DNA of 51,933 nucleotides from Puniceicoccales bacterium Verruco_01 (GCA_001604565.1 LVBV01000037.1:1-51933); one strand, 5' to 3'; numbered from the stretch's first letter, positions 18,194 through 28,389 are shown. Notes: generated by a model from the sequence alone, not told the origin. Translations and numbers: made by a program.

Positions 18194-18225
18194 AAAAAGG
18201 CCGCATCCCTGTGGAACGCGGCCTT
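18194..18225 (-). terminator. Intrinsic terminator of the GreA-like gene
   Basis: An 8-bp stem AAGGCCGC/GCGGCCTT (18197-18204 with 18218-18225) with a 13-nt loop is followed on the minus strand by five T, 18 bp after the stop codon of the GreA-like gene. Confidence 0.8.
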
Positions 18226-18243
18226 GGAAAAAAACTGAGGGCG

Positions 18244-20124
18244 CTACGCCTTCTTGACGAAGCGGGACTTGGCGTCCAGCCAGCGCTCGATCTTGTCGAT
18301 CTCCCATTCCTCCTTCTCGTCGCCGATGGAGAGGGCCGCGCGGCTGCCGACACCCTTGGAGAGGATGCTCTGGCCGAGGGCCGTCTGGTAGGAGAGGATG
18401 TTGAGGTCCGGGTCGCTGTCCCAGGCGCCGAGGATCGCAAAGCAGACCTTGCGCGGGGTGCCGTTGACGCGGTGGAGCGTAACGACGCTGCCGACGCCCA
18501 CGATGTCCGTCGGGGAGTCCGCGAAATCGGTGGTCTGCGCGCGGGAAAGCTCGCCTTCCAGCTGGTCCTTGCGGGCGAGGAGGGTGTCCTGCTCCTGACG
18601 AGCCATCTTGTATTCCGAGTTTTCGCGCAAGTCGCCGTGCTCGCGGGCCGTGGCGATGGCGATCTTGTTTTCCGGAATCTTCTTGGTGACGAGCTCGTCG
18701 TATTCCGCCTTGCGGGCCGCGAAGCTCGCCTCCGAGACGATGAGTGCCTTCTGCTTCTGCGCACCGCCCTCGTCCACGAGGCTCTGGATGCCTGGGTAGA
18801 GCTTGATGAAGCGGGCGAGAATGCTCTTTTTGGAAAGGTCCTCGAAGCCCTGGTTCAAGAGTAGCATCTGGGCTAGGTCCGTCGCGGTCTCCTGCGAAGC
18901 ATTTTCCAAGAGCTCGGCGATGATGTTCTGGTCCTCGCTGACCGCTTCCGCCAGCGCGATGCGGCGGGTGGAGGCGTTCTGGAGGGCCTCGTAGTCGATC
19001 GCGTAGAAAATGGCCGCGAGCAGGCGCGGGTTCAGGATCCCCGCCATGAGTTCGCCGTACTTGCGGCTCTTGCGGTTGCGGATGATCCAGAGAAGGACGG
19101 GGCCGCGGAGGTTCTGCTCGTTGAGCCAGCGCTCCAGCGTTTCGGAAATCTGTTTTTCCAGCTCCTTCTCCACAAGGTAGTTCACGCACTCGGTGGTGAA
19201 CTTGCCGGAGCTGTTCTTGAGCAGTTCGAAGTGAATCTTGACCCATTCCTCGGGGAAGGTGCGCTCGATCAGGTTCAGGTAGCGCTTGTAGTGGGTGCCG
19301 GGGATGTTCTCCGCAAGGATCGAAAGGCTGGGGGACTCGCGCAGAAGGTCCGCCGAACGCGGCTCGATCTGCTCGGGATCCTCGTGGATGAAGCGGGCAA
19401 GGTCGTTGCGGACCCATACGCCATAGAGGCGCTCGCCCTCGGTCAGGACCTTGGTCTCCTTGAGGGACTGGGTGAGCTCCTTGAGGATTTCGGGCAGGGC
19501 GTCCTTGATATCCTCGTGCTTGACGGAAAGGGAGAGAAGGCGCGCCGCGTGGGCGATCTTCTTGTGGGGGTTGCGCGTCTCGAAGAATTCCTCCATCACC
19601 TCGTCCTCGGCTTTCACCGGTTCGTCGCGGAGGACGTAGGGGTCGGTCTTGCGGGTGGGGACGGCCACGCGCGGGTCCTTGACGAGGGCCTTGCGCGTCG
19701 CCAGCCACCACTTCTTGAAGCGTTTTTCGCCAAGAACGCGGGAAAGCTGGTGCTCCATCTCCACGGTGCTCGCCGAATTGTCCGGGGAGTGAGAGAGAAT
19801 CTCAACGACGAGGTCCGTCGGGTTCTTCTTGATCATCTCCTCGATCACATCGGGCTCGGTCCGCTGACGGACGAGGATGTTGTTCGCGGGGAGCACATCG
19901 AGCTTGTCAACGCAGAAGGCGGGGTCCATAGCATGGCCCTTCATGTTCCCCTCCTCGAAGTCGATGATCAGGCGCTGGGTCTTCTCATCATAGTCGCGGA
20001 TGACGCCCATGCCCCAGCTGCGGTGGATGCAGTACGCACCCGGTTGCATCGCTTCGAGTTTCTCGCGCGACCCCTTCAGGTCCGGATGCTTGCTGACAAG
20101 CAATTCGATGGCTTCTTTGTTCAT
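18244..20124 (-). CDS. greA: Large GreA/GreB-family transcript cleavage factor with long N-terminal extension
   Basis: The 626-aa protein ends in a complete Gre factor of about 160 residues: a coiled-coil with acidic tip in ATAREHGDLRENSEYKMARQ, then the FKBP-like domain (VGVGSVVTLHRV, ILSKGVGSRAALSIGDE). Gre factors insert the coiled-coil into RNA polymerase and make it cleave backtracked RNA; the tip Asp and Glu are present. The first ~450 residues begin with a small beta domain (AYCIHRSWGMGVIRDY, RLIIDFEEG), loosely like the CarD/TRCF polymerase-binding module, and continue as helical repeats. This long architecture is known in Chlamydiae and Verrucomicrobiota. Start at MNKEAIELL was preferred over an upstream Met. 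It is divergent from rsmB with a gap of only 32 bp. Confidence 0.85.
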   Translation of the reverse strand: MNKEAIELLVSKHPDLKGSREKLEAMQPGAYCIHRSWGMGVIRDYDEKTQRLIIDFEEGNMKGHAMDPAFCVDKLDVLPANNILVRQRTEPDVIEEMIKKNPTDLVVEILSHSPDNSASTVEMEHQLSRVLGEKRFKKWWLATRKALVKDPRVAVPTRKTDPYVLRDEPVKAEDEVMEEFFETRNPHKKIAHAARLLSLSVKHEDIKDALPEILKELTQSLKETKVLTEGERLYGVWVRNDLARFIHEDPEQIEPRSADLLRESPSLSILAENIPGTHYKRYLNLIERTFPEEWVKIHFELLKNSSGKFTTECVNYLVEKELEKQISETLERWLNEQNLRGPVLLWIIRNRKSRKYGELMAGILNPRLLAAIFYAIDYEALQNASTRRIALAEAVSEDQNIIAELLENASQETATDLAQMLLLNQGFEDLSKKSILARFIKLYPGIQSLVDEGGAQKQKALIVSEASFAARKAEYDELVTKKIPENKIAIATAREHGDLRENSEYKMARQEQDTLLARKDQLEGELSRAQTTDFADSPTDIVGVGSVVTLHRVNGTPRKVCFAILGAWDSDPDLNILSYQTALGQSILSKGVGSRAALSIGDEKEEWEIDKIERWLDAKSRFVKKA

Positions 20125-20156
20125 TTGCGAAACAATCAATATCAACCGCTGCCTTC

Positions 20157-21434
20157 ATGAAGGTCAACACTCTTAAGCGCCCCGTTTTTCCCCAGCCCTC
20201 CGACGGCTGGACCGCCGCCGTGATCCTGATGGAGCGCTACCAAGAGCATCCGGGAAGAGCCGACGCGCTTCTCGCGGAGCTGGACTTTGGGGCCGATGCG
20301 GCCCTGAGGCGGAGCGCGCAGCAGCTCTTCTACGGGGTGATCCGCAACAAGTCGCTTCTGGAGGCGGCTCTCGGGCGCCTGTGCGTGAAGCCCCCGCAGG
20401 GCCGGGCCCGTGCGCTTCTTCTTGTGGCGGGCGCGGAGCTCTTGGAGTGCGACGCCGATGCCGGAAGAAAGGCGAAGGCCACGGACTGGGCCGTGCGCAA
20501 GGCCGGGGAACTGCTGGGAGAGCGCCTGACCGGCTTTGTGAACGCGGTTCTCCGCCGCCTGCCGGAATCGCTGGAGGCGGTGATGCAAAATGGGGGACTT
20601 TCCCTTCGATTCAGTCACCCTGAATGGCTCGTCGCCCGCTGGGATGGTGAGTTTGGGACGGAATGCACGAAAAAGCTCCTCGAATGGGATCAGTCGATCC
20701 CCCCGGTCTATCTCCGGATGGAGGAGGGTGCGCAGGCTCCGGACTGCCTGAAACCCGCCGCGTGGCCGGGATACTTTTCCTACGAGGGCGGCGGATGGGC
20801 GCCGGTGGAGGCGCTTCTTGCGGCGGGCAAAGCCTACGCGCAGGACCCCTCCACGCGCCTCTGCGTCGATCTGCTGGCACCGAAGCCGGGGGAGAAAATC
20901 CTCGACCTTTGCGCGGCGCCGGGCGGCAAGGCGCGGCTCATCCGGCCGAAGATCGCCGCGGAGGGCCGCATCGTGTGCGTCGATCTGCCGGAGCGCCTCG
21001 GCCTGCTGGAGGAGAACCTGAAGGGGCGTGAAAACGCCGCGATCCTCGCTTCCGACGTGTTCGCCCTGACGGCGGAATCCTTCACTTCGCGAAGCCTGCC
21101 GGAGCTTTACGACGCGGTGCTCCTAGACGCGCCGTGCTCGAACACTGGCGTTTTGCGCCGCCGTCCGGACGCCCGCTGGCGCCTGAAGGAGGGCGACATC
21201 GAGAAATGCGCGCGGCTCCAGTTCGGCCTCCTCAAGAAGGCGGCGCAGTTCGTGCGGCCCGGCGGCAGGCTCGTGTACAGCACCTGCTCGGTGGAATTCG
21301 CGGAAAACGACGGCGTGGCGGAAGCCTTCCTCAAGGCGCTCCCCGGCTTCGCCCTCAAGGAGAAGACAAGAGCCTTCCCGTGGGAAACCGGTCACGACGG
21401 CGCCGGGGCCTTCGCCTTCGGGCACGAGGGCTGA
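20157..21434 (+). CDS. rsmB: 16S rRNA (cytosine-5)-methyltransferase, RsmB/Sun family
   Basis: The 425-aa protein should methylate C967 (E. coli numbering) of 16S rRNA with SAM. Seen: N-terminal NusB-like helical domain (RRSAQQLFYGVIRNKSLLEA, GFVNAVLRRL); SAM site ILDLCAAPGGKA; motif IV LDAPCSNTGVLRRRPDARW with its Cys; and motif VI YSTCSVEFAEN with the catalytic Cys. The length is normal. No ribosome binding site is visible before the ATG, and only 32 bp separate it from the divergent gene, so a leaderless or near-leaderless mRNA, or a downstream start such as MERYQEHPG, is possible. Confidence 0.92.
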   Translation: MKVNTLKRPVFPQPSDGWTAAVILMERYQEHPGRADALLAELDFGADAALRRSAQQLFYGVIRNKSLLEAALGRLCVKPPQGRARALLLVAGAELLECDADAGRKAKATDWAVRKAGELLGERLTGFVNAVLRRLPESLEAVMQNGGLSLRFSHPEWLVARWDGEFGTECTKKLLEWDQSIPPVYLRMEEGAQAPDCLKPAAWPGYFSYEGGGWAPVEALLAAGKAYAQDPSTRLCVDLLAPKPGEKILDLCAAPGGKARLIRPKIAAEGRIVCVDLPERLGLLEENLKGRENAAILASDVFALTAESFTSRSLPELYDAVLLDAPCSNTGVLRRRPDARWRLKEGDIEKCARLQFGLLKKAAQFVRPGGRLVYSTCSVEFAENDGVAEAFLKALPGFALKEKTRAFPWETGHDGAGAFAFGHEG

Positions 21435-21447
21435 CCGGAGCGGTCTC

Positions 21448-22044
21448 CTAAGCCCCGACAATGCTTCGGAAGACCGGGAAGGCGAGGGACAGGTAGAGGG
21501 CCGCGGCGAAGAGGATGAGAAAGATTCCGAGCGGGAAGGCCCTTGTCTTGCCCGGCACCTCTTTCACGTACCACAGGCCGATGAGGGCTAGCTCCGCCGC
21601 GATGAGGATCCCCATCGGTTTCAGCCCCGGTCGGCAGTCGATGCCGTAGAAGAGTTCCACGGTCATCATCCCCGCGCGCACGCCCGCCGCCGCCGCGATG
21701 AGCTGGAGGACGAAGAGGTAGAACACGTCCATCTTGTCCGCGAGCCCCAGGAAATCCATCGCGCTCTTCACAAAGCCGATGTTCGCGAAGATGAGGTGCA
21801 GCCCCGCGTAGAAGACCATCACCGCGAAGAAGAGGGCCACCGAGAAGAGGTCCATCTGCCCCTTGACGACCTCCGAGAAGGGCGTGACAAGGCGCGGATC
21901 CCAGCCGTGACGCATGGCATACACCTCGATCCAGTAGAAAAAGAGGCCGGTCGCATAGGCGACGAGCACCGTGTCGCCGCACTTGGCGAGATTCGTCCGG
22001 AAGACCGAGACCGGCGCGCTCTTAAGCTGGGAGAGCCTGTTCAT
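21448..22044 (-). CDS. Membrane protein of unknown function
   Basis: The 198-aa protein has about five hydrophobic segments likely to span the membrane: around VLVAYATGLFFYWIEVYA, LFSVALFFAVMVFYAGLHLI, VFYLFVLQLIAAAAGVRAG, GILIAAELALIGLWYV and FPLGIFLILFAAALYLSLAF. I do not recognise a family or catalytic motif. Its start overlaps the end of the HAD phosphatase gene by 23 bp on the same strand, so the two are translationally coupled and may act together. Confidence 0.75.
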   Translation of the reverse strand: MNRLSQLKSAPVSVFRTNLAKCGDTVLVAYATGLFFYWIEVYAMRHGWDPRLVTPFSEVVKGQMDLFSVALFFAVMVFYAGLHLIFANIGFVKSAMDFLGLADKMDVFYLFVLQLIAAAAGVRAGMMTVELFYGIDCRPGLKPMGILIAAELALIGLWYVKEVPGKTRAFPLGIFLILFAAALYLSLAFPVFRSIVGA

Positions 22045-22708
22045 TGCCGGTGGGCGAGGGGATTGCCTCGCGCGAGAGTTGCCGCGCCGCCTGTAAAAGA
22101 TTTGCGAAAACGGGGACGCCGAGGGCGCGGAGCCGCCGCTCGCTGTAATGCCCGCAGGAAACGAGGATGCAGCCGACGCCGAGCTCCCGAGCGACCTCGC
22201 AGTCGTGCGCCGTGTCGCCCACGAGGAGCACCTCCTCCCGGTCGAGGCCGATTTTTTTTAGGAGCGTCCTGCCGTAGTCGGCCTTGCTCGCCGCGAAAAT
22301 GTTGGTGTTCCCCGCAAGGTGGTCGAAGTACCCGCCGAGGCCCCGCTCCGCGACGACCGATTCCAGCATGTCCTGCCGGTACGCCGAGAGGATCGACTGG
22401 GAAAGCCCCGCCTCCCGCAGCGCCGCGAGGGCTTCCACCGCGCCCGGTTGCAGGGCGCACTCGCCGCGCCGCGCCTGGTATTCGTCAATGTATTCCACGC
22501 TCATTTTCTCGAAAGCGTCGCCCGACATGTCGAAACCCATCGCCCGGTACACGTTCACCACGGGGAAGGAAAAGGTCTCCCGGTAGCGAGCAAGGTCCGT
22601 CTGCGGCAGTCCGCGCCGGGCCAGCATCCCGTTCAGGATCTCCATGCAGAGCCATGCGTCGTCCAGCAGCGTGCCGTTCCAGTCCCAAATGACGTGCCGC
22701 GTTCCCAT
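22022..22708 (-). CDS. HAD-superfamily hydrolase, phosphoglycolate phosphatase-like
   Basis: The 228-aa protein has the HAD motifs: motif I VIWDWNGTLLDD with the nucleophile Asp, a helical cap, motif II LSQSILSAY, motif III Lys near ASKADYGRTLL, and motif IV VLLVGDTAHDCEVA. In motif I the second, acid/base Asp of DxDGT is Asn (DWNGT), a variant also known in some phosphatase-like clades. The substrate is unknown. The start MGTRHVIWDW was chosen; MARMGT, 9 bp upstream, is possible. It is the first gene of a two-gene unit with the membrane protein. Confidence 0.83.
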   Translation of the reverse strand: MGTRHVIWDWNGTLLDDAWLCMEILNGMLARRGLPQTDLARYRETFSFPVVNVYRAMGFDMSGDAFEKMSVEYIDEYQARRGECALQPGAVEALAALREAGLSQSILSAYRQDMLESVVAERGLGGYFDHLAGNTNIFAASKADYGRTLLKKIGLDREEVLLVGDTAHDCEVARELGVGCILVSCGHYSERRLRALGVPVFANLLQAARQLSREAIPSPTGNEQALPA

Positions 22709-22819
22709 GCGTGCCATCCTACAGGGGCGTCCCCGCTTGTCCATCACACAGGCGCGGCGTCTTTTTCCGGGGACAGGTAAAGTCGGGTTCTTCGCGTCCG
22801 ATGTATCAACCTGTCAATC

Positions 22820-23710
22820 ATGTCCTGTCGAACCCGAGCCGCTTTGGGAGCGTTGCTGGCCTGGCTCGCCGCACCCGCGGCCTTGCCGGGGGCCTCCGTC
22901 GTGACGGCGGGGTACCCCAATAGTCAGAAGCAGCTTGCCTACGAGCTTGCCGCAGCTCCCGCGCCCGCCGCGGAGGCTCAGGCTGTGCCCGCGCCGCAGG
23001 CAGAACCCGCTCCGGAACCGGCGGAGGCGTCTGTCGCCCCCGGAAAGGAGCCTGCGCAGCACCGGCCCGGAACCTTCCCCGCCACGCGCGCGGATTTCCC
23101 TGTCCTTCGCGCGGCGGGGTGGTGTGTCCGGGCGGTCCGCACCGCCGTTGCCCAGGCTTGCGTGTGGGACGAGCGCGGGCCGTCGGCAGATCTGTACGGT
23201 CGCAGGAAGGCCTGCATTCCCACGGCGGGCCTCGTTCCCCAACGATACGCGAGCGAAAACAGGTTTGACCGCAACCGTGTCTTCGGCATGGCCGATTACG
23301 AGCGCATGAAGGAGGCGGCCCGCAAGGCGAAGGAGGCGCAGCTTGCCGCGGAACGCAAGGCGGCGAAGACGGAGAACGCGGAGGAATCCGGCGATTCCGG
23401 CGCGAACCCGCTTCCGGATTCTTCCGGCACGGCGCCGCGCGTCGTTCACGCCGGGGCGAACCCGGAGCCCTCGTCCACCTCGGTCTCCAGCAGAGCCATC
23501 CGGGTTGACCCGAGCGTCCTTCTCCAGTATTTTGACGATCGCGAGGGGATTCCCGACGTGAGAAGGGACATGCGCTTTGTCCTTCCCTATCAGATGGAGC
23601 CTCCGCTCCGGATGGACAGTTCCGTCACCTACACCGAAAGCGGCGGCGCTCCTGCCGCAACTGTTCCCGCTTCGGAAGCGGGCGGCAACACTTCCGGCAA
23701 AGGCAAATGA
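22820..23710 (+). CDS. Exported protein of unknown function, coupled to a TPR protein
   Basis: The 296-aa protein starts with a signal peptide (MSCRTRAALGALLAWLAAPA, cleavage near PGAS). An Ala/Pro/Glu-rich linker follows (about residues 45-85), then a region with three Cys (AAGWCVRAV, QACVWDERG, RKACIPTAG), a charged helical stretch (YERMKEAARKAKEAQLAAER) and a low-complexity Ser/Gly tail. I do not recognise a family. Its stop overlaps the next ATG by 4 nt (ATGA), so it is translated with the TPR protein and probably acts with it in the periplasm or outer membrane. Confidence 0.65.
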   Translation: MSCRTRAALGALLAWLAAPAALPGASVVTAGYPNSQKQLAYELAAAPAPAAEAQAVPAPQAEPAPEPAEASVAPGKEPAQHRPGTFPATRADFPVLRAAGWCVRAVRTAVAQACVWDERGPSADLYGRRKACIPTAGLVPQRYASENRFDRNRVFGMADYERMKEAARKAKEAQLAAERKAAKTENAEESGDSGANPLPDSSGTAPRVVHAGANPEPSSTSVSSRAIRVDPSVLLQYFDDREGIPDVRRDMRFVLPYQMEPPLRMDSSVTYTESGGAPAATVPASEAGGNTSGKGK

Positions 23711-24951
23711 AAGTCTTCCTTTATAGCGGCAGGTTCTTCGCCGCGGCGGCGGTGTGCGCGGTGTTCCCGGCGATTGTTCCGGGCGAGCCCGCCTCCTCCC
23801 CACAGGCTTCCGGCATGGTGTTCGACGACAATCCCGCCGGCGATTCCTCCGCCGACACGTACGTTCCGGACTGGAGCCGTTTTGAAAAGAAAGGGCTCTT
23901 CGGCGTGCAAGAACAGCCTCCGCCGCCCTCCGAGAGCGTGGATCTCGCTGCGGTGGAAAGTCATTATCAAGCGCTCCTCGGAATGGATATCTCGTCCGTC
24001 CAGCGCAGGAAAACCCTGCTGGACATGGCGGACCTGTATCACAAATACAACGTGCGCCAGAAGGAGGCGGCGGTGTATGAGAAATACATCGAGACTTTCC
24101 CGCAGGACCGCATGGTGCCGGAGCTGTGCATGCGCCTGGGCTTCCTCTACCGGGAGATCGGCGCGTACAAGACGGCGCTCGCCAAGTTTTACTCGGTGCT
24201 GAATTCGACCCTCGCCGTGAACCGCTCCGGAATGGTCGTGTACCGGCAGTTGTCGCTGCGCGCACAGATGGAGATTGCCGACACTTACTTCGGCATGGGG
24301 CAGTACGACATGGCGGCCAAGTTCTACCTGCGCCTCAAGCGCATCGAGATGCCCTCCGGCGACCGCGTGCAGGTGGACTTCAAATACGCCTACACGCAGT
24401 ACCTCATCAAGGATTACACGACGGCGATCTCCAGCTTCCAGAATTTCATCCAGACCCATCCGGACGATCCTCTCGTGGCCGAGGCGCACTTCGTCTTGGC
24501 GGGCGCCTTCCGGCAGATCAACCAGCCGCAGGCGGCGCTGGCCGAGGTGCTGAGCCTTCTGCAGTATCAGGCGAAGAAGGGCGAGGACACCGCCACCTGG
24601 ACCTACTGGAAGCGGCGCACCGGCAACCAGCTCGGCAACGAATTCTACGAGCAGGGCGATTACGAGAGCGCGCTGCGCATCTATCAGGCGATGGCGCGGC
24701 TTTCCGATGAGCCGGGCTGGCTCTGGCCCTCGCTCTTCCAGATGGGCCTTTGTCTGGAACGTCTGCGCCTGACGACCAAGGCCGCCGACGCCTACGACAT
24801 CATCCTTGCGGGCGCTCAAAAGGCTAGGGAGGCGGGCACAACCCTGCCGCAATCGCTCGCCGACATCGTCGATCAGGTGAAGTGGAGGCGCGAGCACCTG
24901 GCCTGGCAGGAATCCACCGACAAGAGTCTGAACCAGATCCTCGGCCAGTAG
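23707..24951 (+). CDS. Exported TPR-repeat protein
   Basis: The 414-aa protein begins with a signal peptide (MKVFLYSGRFFAAAAVCAVF, cleavage near PGEPA). After an acidic spacer there are at least five tetratricopeptide-like units, for example DMADLYHKYNVRQKEAAVYE, AEIADTYFGMG-like QMEIADTYFGMGQYDMAAKF, FKYAYTQYLIKDYTTAISSF, VLAGAFRQINQPQAALAE and LGNEFYEQGDYESALRIYQ. The FIQTHPDDP-type unit is similar to BamD/YbgF-like envelope proteins. It is a scaffold for protein contacts; no enzyme site is seen. It overlaps the preceding exported protein gene by 4 nt and converges on the sigma-54 regulator gene. Confidence 0.8.
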   Translation: MKVFLYSGRFFAAAAVCAVFPAIVPGEPASSPQASGMVFDDNPAGDSSADTYVPDWSRFEKKGLFGVQEQPPPPSESVDLAAVESHYQALLGMDISSVQRRKTLLDMADLYHKYNVRQKEAAVYEKYIETFPQDRMVPELCMRLGFLYREIGAYKTALAKFYSVLNSTLAVNRSGMVVYRQLSLRAQMEIADTYFGMGQYDMAAKFYLRLKRIEMPSGDRVQVDFKYAYTQYLIKDYTTAISSFQNFIQTHPDDPLVAEAHFVLAGAFRQINQPQAALAEVLSLLQYQAKKGEDTATWTYWKRRTGNQLGNEFYEQGDYESALRIYQAMARLSDEPGWLWPSLFQMGLCLERLRLTTKAADAYDIILAGAQKAREAGTTLPQSLADIVDQVKWRREHLAWQESTDKSLNQILGQ

Positions 24952-24958
24952 GCGCGGT

Positions 24959-26353
<1,395 letters not shown>

Positions 26354-26439
26354 ATCGCATCGAGTGTGTGCAGAATTGGCACAGTGGACAACGTGAAAAA
26401 GCCAGTCTTTTCATTCAGCACACTACTTGAATTCCAGCC

Positions 26440-27159
26440 CTATGCAGGCGCTGTCCCTCCCGTGAGAAGAACATGGGCAAGCTGTTTGGCAATGCCCTCG
26501 GCGATTCCGCAGGTGAACAAGTCATCCACGACCCCCTGGACGTTGTAGACTGCGCGGCGCAATTCCACTTTGCCATTGTCCCAGATGGCGTAGGAGGCCC
26601 TGGAATCGCCATCCTTCGGTTGTCCGACGCTGCCGGGGTTGATGATGGTCGTTCCGTCCACCTTCGCGACGAAGGCCTTGTGCGTGTGTCCGACGATGAG
26701 AAATTCGGGATGCTGCGCATGTGCGACCTCGAAGCGCCAGCGCGCCACCGCATTGGCGGCGACATAGGCATACGGCGTCATCGACGGAACCGCGTGGCAG
26801 ATTGTGACGCGTGAGCCATCGACGGTTTGTTCAACAAGGCCCGGGAGGTCCAGAAGATACTTCTTCTGTTCCCTGTCCAGCTGAAGGGCGGTGAAGCGTT
26901 CGCCCTCGGCGGCCATTTTGCGGAACGGCTTGGAGCACTGCGGATCTCCCGCCATTCCGAGCGCCCGGTCGTGATTGCCCTGCACAATCCAGAGATTGTC
27001 GGAATGCCTGCGCATCCATTCCACGCACGGAACGGGATGAGGGCCATAATTGACAAGATCCCCGGCGCAAACGACGCGGTCAACAGCGCCCGCCGCAGCA
27101 AGAACCGCTTCCAATGCCAGCCAGTTGGCGTGGATGTCGGAAATCAGTAGCAATCTCAT
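26440..27159 (-). CDS. Calcineurin-like metallophosphoesterase
   Basis: The 239-aa protein has the metal-binding motifs in order: LLISDIHANWLALEAV (DxH), VCAGDLVNYGP (GD), VQGNHDRALG (GNHD), a downstream His (CHAVPSMTPY) and VGHTHKAF (GHxH), followed by INPGSVGQPKDGD. This is the YfcE/MJ0936-like branch, which hydrolyses phosphodiesters or phosphomonoesters; the natural substrate is unknown. It follows the MFS transporter gene by 21 bp and is probably the fifth gene of the antiporter-enolase operon. Confidence 0.88.
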   Translation of the reverse strand: MRLLLISDIHANWLALEAVLAAAGAVDRVVCAGDLVNYGPHPVPCVEWMRRHSDNLWIVQGNHDRALGMAGDPQCSKPFRKMAAEGERFTALQLDREQKKYLLDLPGLVEQTVDGSRVTICHAVPSMTPYAYVAANAVARWRFEVAHAQHPEFLIVGHTHKAFVAKVDGTTIINPGSVGQPKDGDSRASYAIWDNGKVELRRAVYNVQGVVDDLFTCGIAEGIAKQLAHVLLTGGTAPA

Positions 27160-27180
27160 GTCCGGTGGTTTCCTTCCCGC

Positions 27181-28389
27181 TTATGCGGCCTTGGAAATCG
27201 TTCTGCCAACACGCAGGACAAGCAAGGCGCCCAACGCAAAGAGAATCGCGCTGTAACCGAAGGCGACCGCCGTTCCGAAGGCGCTCCAAAGAAGTCCGAC
27301 CACGATGCTCGAAAGAAAGTCGCCGATGCCGTTCACCGTGGCGAGGACGCCGAAGGCCATGCCGTGCTGCTCCTCGCCGACGAGTTCCGCACAGAAAGAA
27401 TCCTCCAGCGTTTCCTCGATGGCGACGTAGATGCCGCCCGAGATGAAGATCGCCGCGAGGGTCCAGACCGTCAGGGGGAGGGTGATGATTGCCACCGCCA
27501 TCACCGCCGCAAGAGCATAACCCGCGGCCAGAAGCCGGGCCTTGTTCATGCGGTCCGCCATCCAGCCCGCCGCAAAGGCGAACCCGGCGTAAAACACGTT
27601 GTGGGCGATGTAAAGGGCGATAGAAATCGTGGCGGCGGTCCCGGCACCGTACACCGGCGCGAGCTTCTGCGCCGCAAGAAGGATCAATAGCGTGTGGGCA
27701 AAGTCTCCCGCGCCGAAGAGGCCGACGCCGACGAGGAACTTTTTGAAGGAGGTGGGCAACTGTCGCAGACCCTCGAAGAAGGAGACACTCTTCACCTTCG
27801 TGCGCGTTTTCTCCTTCACAAGAAACAGGATGCAGGCGACCGCCGCGAAGCCAGGAATCAGGGTGCAGAGGAAGAGCTTCGGGTAATCGTGGTTGAAGAG
27901 ACCAAGGAGAAAGAATGCCGTCGCGGGGCCGACGATCGCGCCGCAGGTGTCCATCATGCGTTCGAACCCGAAGGCTCTCCCGTAGGTCTCGGGTGTTGAC
28001 GCCGCCGCGAGCATCGCCTTGCGCACTGGGGTGCGGACGCCCCTGCCGAGCCACGCCGTGGCCCGGGAGAGAAGAACGTGCCACGCATGCGAGGCCAGCC
28101 CGAAGGAGGCTGTGCCCAGTGCCGTCACGAGGTAGCCGGCGACGGCCACACCCTTGCGCCGCGCGAGCCGGTCGGTCCAGTGACCGGAGGCGAGCTTCGC
28201 AAAGCTCGAAAGACCGTCCGAAACGCCTTCGATTAGCCCCACCCATGCCGCCGCGACGCCGAGCGTGGCGAGGAATGCGGGCATGGCGGTGGTGGCGATC
28301 TCGTGCGACCAGTCGCTCAAAAGCGAGGCCAGCCCGATGCCGAGCACTGTGCTATTGAGCCAGCGCGTGGGTTTCGTCGGTTGTTTCAT
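27181..28389 (-). CDS. Major facilitator superfamily transporter
   Basis: The 402-aa membrane protein has about 12 hydrophobic helices and an MFS-type A loop between helices 2 and 3 (SGHWTDRLARRKGVAVAGY), repeated in the second half as GWMADRMNKARLLAAGY. The loop LGRGVRTPVRKAMLAAA is seen in related exporter-like MFS proteins. The substrate cannot be told. The start MKQPTKPTRW overlaps the end of the phosphatase gene by 38 bp, so the two are coupled. Its place in an operon with an antiporter and enolase suggests a stress or efflux role, which is inference. Confidence 0.87.
   Translation of the reverse strand: MKQPTKPTRWLNSTVLGIGLASLLSDWSHEIATTAMPAFLATLGVAAAWVGLIEGVSDGLSSFAKLASGHWTDRLARRKGVAVAGYLVTALGTASFGLASHAWHVLLSRATAWLGRGVRTPVRKAMLAAASTPETYGRAFGFERMMDTCGAIVGPATAFFLLGLFNHDYPKLFLCTLIPGFAAVACILFLVKEKTRTKVKSVSFFEGLRQLPTSFKKFLVGVGLFGAGDFAHTLLILLAAQKLAPVYGAGTAATISIALYIAHNVFYAGFAFAAGWMADRMNKARLLAAGYALAAVMAVAIITLPLTVWTLAAIFISGGIYVAIEETLEDSFCAELVGEEQHGMAFGVLATVNGIGDFLSSIVVGLLWSAFGTAVAFGYSAILFALGALLVLRVGRTISKAA

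Noticed and set aside
26354-26439. Sigma-54 promoter (TGGCAC element) before the NtrC-type regulator gene
   Set aside because: TGGCAC is present on the plus strand, but no TTGCA-type -12 element lies at the required spacing, and the orientation is wrong for the regulator gene.
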